Part shown: positions 15,931 through 20,314 of the stretch, piece by piece
Layout of the letters: every line of letters starts with the position of its first letter
How positions within the stretch are numbered: the first letter of the stretch is position 1
From: Plakobranchus ocellatus
Taxonomy: Eukaryota; Mollusca; Gastropoda; Plakobranchidae
Assembly (NCBI GenBank): GCA_019648995.1
Contig: BLXT01005681.1
Coordinates: 303,895-324,208 of the forward strand
Reading direction: 5' to 3'
Length of the DNA stretch: 20,314 bases
Made by a program: the position numbers and the translations under genes
Notes under the pieces: generated by a model
What the model was told of the DNA's origin: nothing
Database searches by the model: none
Seen by the model: the letters and a program-made list of their open reading frames with translations, nothing else

Positions 15931-18316
15931 GTGCAAGAAATGGGTTATAAATGTGAGGCGAGATGATCTTCATTCAAAACCAACAGAAAAACTTTGTTAA
16001 AACAATGTTCTGTGTGCTGATCATTTCGAAGTGTCTCAATTCATGAACCCTGCCCTCAGAAACAAACTGATTCATTGTGCTGTACCTACTGTGTTTGACA
16101 TTCCAAACAAACCTCCCTCGGTGACTCCACGCAGACAGCCTCCTAAAAAAAGATGTATACCTATCTTTTCAGTTCGTTTTATTTCTGAGGAACCAATTCA
16201 TACAGGAAAAATCACAGTCTGCCAAGCCAGCACGCGAACTGACACCAAAGAAAGTTGCTTTGCGTAAAAAATTGCACTCAGCTCGACAGCAGTTGTATCG
16301 CCTTAAGAAAAATTCTGAAAAATTGCACCCTGCTGAAAAGCCTAAAATTTCCCTGCAGGAAATAATGAAATTTTGTCAGAACACCTTAAGGACAAGACCC
16401 TAGACTTTGTGATGATTCAAATCAGGATGGCTTCCAAATCAAAGAATGGGCTTCGATGGAGCTGCACCGATAAGAGCTTAGCTCTATCTTTTTATCATGC
16501 CTCCCGTAAGGTCTACAGACTCCTCTCAAAACTATTTCGGTTGCCCAGCGTATCTACTTTAAGAAAAAGTATGTCATTTTTAAACTTAAAACCTGGGTTT
16601 TCTCCAAGTATTTTGCAAGCCTTAAAAGTAAAAGTTAAATCTATGACACCCGATGAAAAGCTTTGTACGCTCGTTTTCGATGAGATGTCGATAAAAGAGG
16701 CGGTGTGCTATGACCCTAAACAAGATGTTGTACGGGGATTTGAAGATTATGCTCATTTAGGCAGGAGCAGATACATAGCCAACCATGCTTGTGTCTTTAT
16801 GGCACGAGGATTGGCTGCTAATTGGAAGCAACCCTTCGGTTTTGTATTCAGTAGTGGTACAGTCAAGGATGTCTTGCTTAAGTAGCTTATACTTATTGCC
16901 ATCACTGAGCTAGAACAGATTGGTTTATGCGTCAAAGCTGTTATCTGTGATTAAGGTTCCAATAACATGGCTGTCACAAAATCCTTAGGTGTCTCCTCGG
17001 CCACTACATATTTAATGCACAACGGCACACAGTATTTCGTTATTTATGATCCACCTGATCTGATCAAAAGTATTCGGAATAATCTACACAAGAGTGGGTT
17101 AAAGTGTGGAACCTCTGAAGTTTCATGGAAATATGTGGAAGCCTTTTATGCTCATGACTGCAAATTACCAGTCAGAATGGCACCTAAACTTATAGACAAA
17201 CACATAAAGCTGCCACCATTTGCTGCCTTACGTGTGAACCTGGCTACCCAGGTGATGAGTCAGGGTTTTACAGCAGGTATATCTACCATGGTTGCACTAG
17301 GTGCACTACCCTCAGAAGCAAAAGAAACAGCCTTGTTTATTGATAGGTTTGACAAACTGTTTAATTCTATGAACAGCTACACATTGAAGAGCAGCAAACC
17401 GTTCCAGCATGCCCTCGCACTAAAATCAACACATCAAAATTTACCCCTGGACTCGCTTAGCTGTTTAAAGACAATACATGGCAACTCAAAGATAAAAAAC
17501 TTTCCATGTTTCGAAGGTTGGCAAGCCTCCATCTTTGCTGCTTTGCTAATCACAACATTAAGTTTCTGTTGACAAGTCGCCTAAATCAGGATTGTATTGA
17601 AAATTTGTTTTCATTAATAGGTGGAAAAGGGGGACATCGGAACAACCCTGATATTGGACAGTTCACTTCCGCCCTTAAGCAAGTCATGATTGACTCCCTT
17701 ATGGTTGCCAGCACCCGTAAAAGCTGCAAGGATGACCTTGATATCTTTGTCTTTGGGTTGCAAAACATTGCTTCATCTTCAACACCAGAATTAGCCACAA
17801 CTCAGACAAATGTGTAACATGCCTTCAACCTTCAAGAAAATGTGCTCCCTTCTCTGCTGAATGTCCAACAAGCAAATGTGCTGGCCTACATTGCAGGATA
17901 CATATGCCACAGGATTGCTCCCAAAATGTGCCGCACTTGCAGTCAAACTTTGACAACAACAGACAGCCACCCTGAGCATCTTTTCATTCATGAAAAAAAC
18001 TACAGTTCTGCCACATCACTATTATTAACACCAAGCAAATATGTAATGGAGCTTTGTATTCAGCTTGCGAATACATATAAGTCAATGTGTGAGGAGGTGC
18101 TTCACAAGGAGGCTGTGAAAAAAACACTAACTTCCTACCTCATCAATGCAGTGAATAGCTGTCCCTGAATCATGTGGGCAGTGTAACCTAGTCTACCTGT
18201 TTTCTCGGCTATTCACCTCAGTGAGACTGCATCACAGCCTGCGTTTGTCTAACCAAACCTTTTGTAACCAGAAGATGAAGAGGAACAGGAAAGTTCTGAA
18301 ACTGTCTCACGTATGA
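15931..18316 (+). pseudogene. P-element/THAP9-like transposase, exon 2, broken
   Basis: The intact enzyme cuts and pastes the element using an RNase H-like fold with a GTP-binding insertion. Exon 2 completes the THAP finger (CADHF, then AVPTVFD). A coiled coil (RKKLHSARQQLYRLKK near 16264) follows in a shifted frame. The helix-turn-helix region LALSFYHAS...LFRLPSVSTLR starts near 16478. Catalytic acids are readable: Asp in VFDEMS (16679-16681), Asp in VICD (16949-16951) and Glu in DCIENLFS (17599-17601). DPPDLIKSIRNN near 17050 and the C-terminal NVLAYIAGYICHRI, C-x2-C and RKVLKLSH are family hallmarks. In-frame stops lie at 15998, 16883, 16952 and 17815. Frame changes fall near 16200, 16365, 17540 and 18165. 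Confidence 0.93.
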
Positions 18317-18858
18317 CTTTGGATAGCAATTAATCGCAGGTTCAGAGAAAAAAGCAGCAGATTTATGGACATAAGGTGAGCGAAACAATCCTCTTTTTTT
18401 CATATCAGTTCAATGTTTTCTTCAAATTTTAAATCAAGTCCCAAAAATTTAAAAGGTTCTTCAAAACGTTTTTTTTTTATTTAGTGTCAAACTTGTTTCT
18501 CATTTTATTCTCATTACATGTATATTACTGCTGTGTACAAGTAACATTTCTATTTCTCTTTTTACAATCTTGTCTTTGATCTATATTTTTCCTTTTTAGC
18601 AACTGTCGATGTTCAAACATTAAATTTTTTGAACTTCCTTTTAAATGTAATCTCTTTCTTTCTTTAAATTGTTGTTTGTGTTTTTTCACCAGTTATTCAT
18701 TTCACTGTACATACTTACTTAAGAAAAAAAAAAGTGGAAAAATCTGTAATTTAATGAGCATTTGGTACACAATTTTTTTAAACTTTTAAATAATTTTCAA
18801 TTCTCATTTCCTTAATGGATGTCATAATTCTTTGTCACTATGTCCCTTATAGGTCTCT
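18317..18858. other. AT-rich stretch after the transposase; probable 3' part of the P element
   Basis: No coding signal is visible. The 3' untranslated part and the 3' terminal inverted repeat of the P element are expected here or further right but were not recognised. A/T runs occur at 18470-18478 and 18723-18732. Confidence 0.4.
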
Positions 18859-19030
18859 AAGCCCCCCTGCCCCCTCTCCTCATCTCTCTGAGTCTCTCTC
18901 TCTATCTAACCATAGATCTCACCCGAGAAAAATTTTTTTCTTATTCTCCGTTCTCTTTTATTTTTTTTTTTTTTTTGTCCTATCTAAATCTATTTGCCAT
19001 CTTCGTCTGTCTGTCTGTTAGTCTGTCTCA
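18859..19030 (+). repeat. Pyrimidine-rich tract with a (CTGT)n core
   Basis: C/T-rich blocks with CTCTCTCTCT near 18893-18903 and a T-run at 18960-18976 are followed by CTGTCTGTCTGT at about 19004-19018 and further GTCTGTCT to 19028. The open frame over it is low complexity and not a gene. Confidence 0.75.
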
Positions 19031-19489
19031 TTGTCTACCTTTTAATTTTTCGTCACCGATCTAAAAAAGTGTTCATGTCACGCCCTTTAATTCTGTTATA
19101 AGGCTTCATCATATTTTTACACAATGGTTTTTTCGACTTTGTTGTTGAGAAGGGAGAAAGACTTAATTTAGTTTTTCTAAAATAAAAATATTATGAACAG
19201 ATGGATAGGTGGATTGATAAATAATATGGTATAACTTATATATAAGTAGTCGCACATTCGGTTTTTATAAATAGATCTAGAATCATATGGTCGCATTCTT
19301 CTGTGTGTGTTTGTTTTCTAATAGTAATATTAATAAACATAATCAAGCTCCATATTTGACATAATTTTTTATTTTATTGGTTGACGCAGGAGTGTCAAAG
19401 TGTTAAACAAAAGAAATAGATCGAAGGAGAAGTTGAAATCATAGCCTAAGCTCAATTTTGTAACACGCAATGATACAGTAATGCAAGTG
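19031..19489. other. AT-rich noncoding stretch
   Basis: No gene-like signal is visible. It contains TAGATCTAGAATC at about 19272 and an AATAAACATAA motif near 19331. Nothing else was recognised. Confidence 0.45.
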
Positions 19490-19560
19490 AGAGGCCTCGT
19501 CTGGCCCACGTACAAAGGGGGCGTCGGCCACGGGACTCCGTGAACGCATAAAATGTAGGC
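19490..19560. other. Small GC- and CpG-richer block with a hairpin
   Basis: This block stands out from AT-rich flanks. CACGG (19529-19533) pairs with CCGTG (19538-19542) around a GACT loop. It could be part of a promoter, a SINE fragment or a transposon end. No tRNA-like A/B boxes were found. An AGCAGCAGCAGTAGTAG run follows at about 19616-19633. Confidence 0.35.
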
Positions 19561-19765
19561 CCGAAGAAGGAGCCTGAGGGTCTTTACATTGTATAGTCTT
19601 TGCTAGTAGTAGAGGCAGCAGCAGCAGTAGTAGTTAGGATAGTAAAGATTCAAATATCATGCGCGCCGCATAAAAGAAAATGAAGTGCCGATTACGGTTT
19701 TCCTTTATCTATTAATATTTGAGCTAACCTAAAAAATTAACACACAAGATAAACGAAACAAAAAT
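19561..19765. other. Spacer, nothing recognised
   Basis: A short stretch with an AGC/AGT trinucleotide run (about 19600-19633) and a GCGCGCC patch near 19661. No gene-like frame is visible. Confidence 0.4.
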
Positions 19766-19786
19766 ACACACACACACACACACACA
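19766..19786 (+). repeat. (AC)n microsatellite
   Basis: About ten perfect AC units, flanked by A-rich DNA. Confidence 0.9.
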
Positions 19787-20241
19787 ACTCAAAAACATGA
19801 AATTGTTCTGGTTCCAATCGCTTCCGATTTTTAAAAATTTCTTTTTCCCCTTTTTTAACAAAACACTACCTTAAAAAAAAATGTCCCCATTATGAACTTG
19901 CATAGTTTTAGGTAGCTACGTCAATTTCCATGATCCTTGAATCAGTGCAATACTACGCTGTGGTGAGAAAAAAAAATAAAATCGAAAAAATTATCACAAC
20001 ATAAAACATTAACACATAAGAAGAGAGCTAACTATTCTTAACATACAATCAACAAACGAATCACTTGCGCAGTATTATGTACGCTATATTTATAGAATTT
20101 TGATTTTCCATTTTTGCAAGTTTGAATGATTTACTCTGTATAAATGTAGAATTGCATATGAATGTTTTTCATGAATATGTATGCTAAGTGCATAGACCAG
20201 TGGATTTGCACGATATAATTATCATAAATTATAATAAAAAC
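19787..20241. other. AT-rich noncoding stretch
   Basis: No gene, RNA or repeat was recognised. It has A/T runs (about 19873-19881, 19968-19975) and short AT-rich motifs only. Confidence 0.5.
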
Positions 20242-20259
20242 AATAATAATAATAATTCC

Positions 20260-20314
<55 letters not shown>
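20242..20314 (+). repeat. (AAT)n microsatellite running off the window end
   Basis: AAT units from 20242 are interrupted once by TTCC (about 20256-20259), then continue for about 18 units to the last base. The true length is unknown because the window ends inside it. Confidence 0.95.

Larger units (their letters stand above)
15528..18316 (+). mobile_element. P-element (THAP-type) DNA transposon core, inactive
   Basis: The segment runs from the transposase start codon to the stop after the conserved basic C-terminus (RKVLKLSHV). The true element is longer on both sides, because P elements carry terminal inverted repeats of a few tens of bases and 8-bp target duplications. Neither was recognised here, so the limits given are those of the coding region only. 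The transposase is broken by about four in-frame stops and four frame changes, but domain order and key residues are readable. The moderate number of lesions suggests a copy that died well after its family entered this genome. Confidence 0.9.

Noticed and set aside
15528-16267. An independent host THAP-domain gene
   Set aside because: The THAP module continues directly into a P-element coiled coil, helix-turn-helix and catalytic core, and the frame is broken inside the zinc finger at 15998.
1-20314. CRISPR arrays, operons, rRNA or tRNA genes
   Set aside because: The only regular arrays are microsatellites and one three-unit tandem repeat without spacers. No cloverleaf or rRNA-like segment was seen, and the sequence is eukaryotic in character.

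Overview
The window looks like nuclear DNA from an invertebrate animal, most likely a marine lophotrochozoan such as a mollusc; this placement is an inference. The evidence is an AT-rich background with long A/T runs and microsatellites, a GT-AG intron, degenerate RTE (BovB-like) LINE copies, a pogo-like non-autonomous DNA transposon, and a decayed P-element transposase with a THAP domain. Nothing prokaryotic is visible: no operons, no CRISPR array, no tRNA or rRNA gene. No intact host protein gene can be called with confidence.

Left part (1-9390). A weak candidate terminal exon lies at about 215, and AATAAA signals at 5318 and 9284 could close a long 3' untranslated region. Set in this AT-rich DNA are a 5'-truncated RTE LINE copy A (about 1027-2320), a 434-bp pogo/Tigger-type MITE (2764-3197), a pair of short hairpins (6143-6195), a pyrimidine-rich tract (7131-7262), a composite ATT/TTG/ATC microsatellite (8486-8602) and a long TC repeat (8745-8818).

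Middle part (9391-11200). This part is richer in C+G and in small repeat structures: two near-palindromic modules of about 40 bp arranged as terminal inverted repeats (9393-9432 and 9908-9949), a diverged direct repeat about 1 kb apart (9743 and 10767), a promoter-like stretch with a CCAAT box, a well-placed ATG and a good splice donor (10179-10442), and three tandem copies of a 28-29 bp unit (10878-10957).

Right part (11200-20314). A nearly full-length but broken RTE LINE copy B (about 11210-14400) carries an apurinic-type endonuclease, a reverse transcriptase and a (TGA)n tail. It is followed by a P-element/THAP9-like transposase pseudogene (15528-18316). Its THAP zinc-finger ligands and the three acidic catalytic positions are still readable, but there are about four in-frame stops and four frame changes. 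From 18317 to the end the DNA is AT-rich with CTGT, AC and AAT microsatellites and one small GC-richer block (19490-19560).

The genes do not form a pathway. The window is best read as host intergenic or intronic DNA hosting transposable elements of three classes. One notable point is that both LINE copies carry the same in-frame TAG codon in the region after the reverse transcriptase core, which suggests inheritance from a shared source copy.
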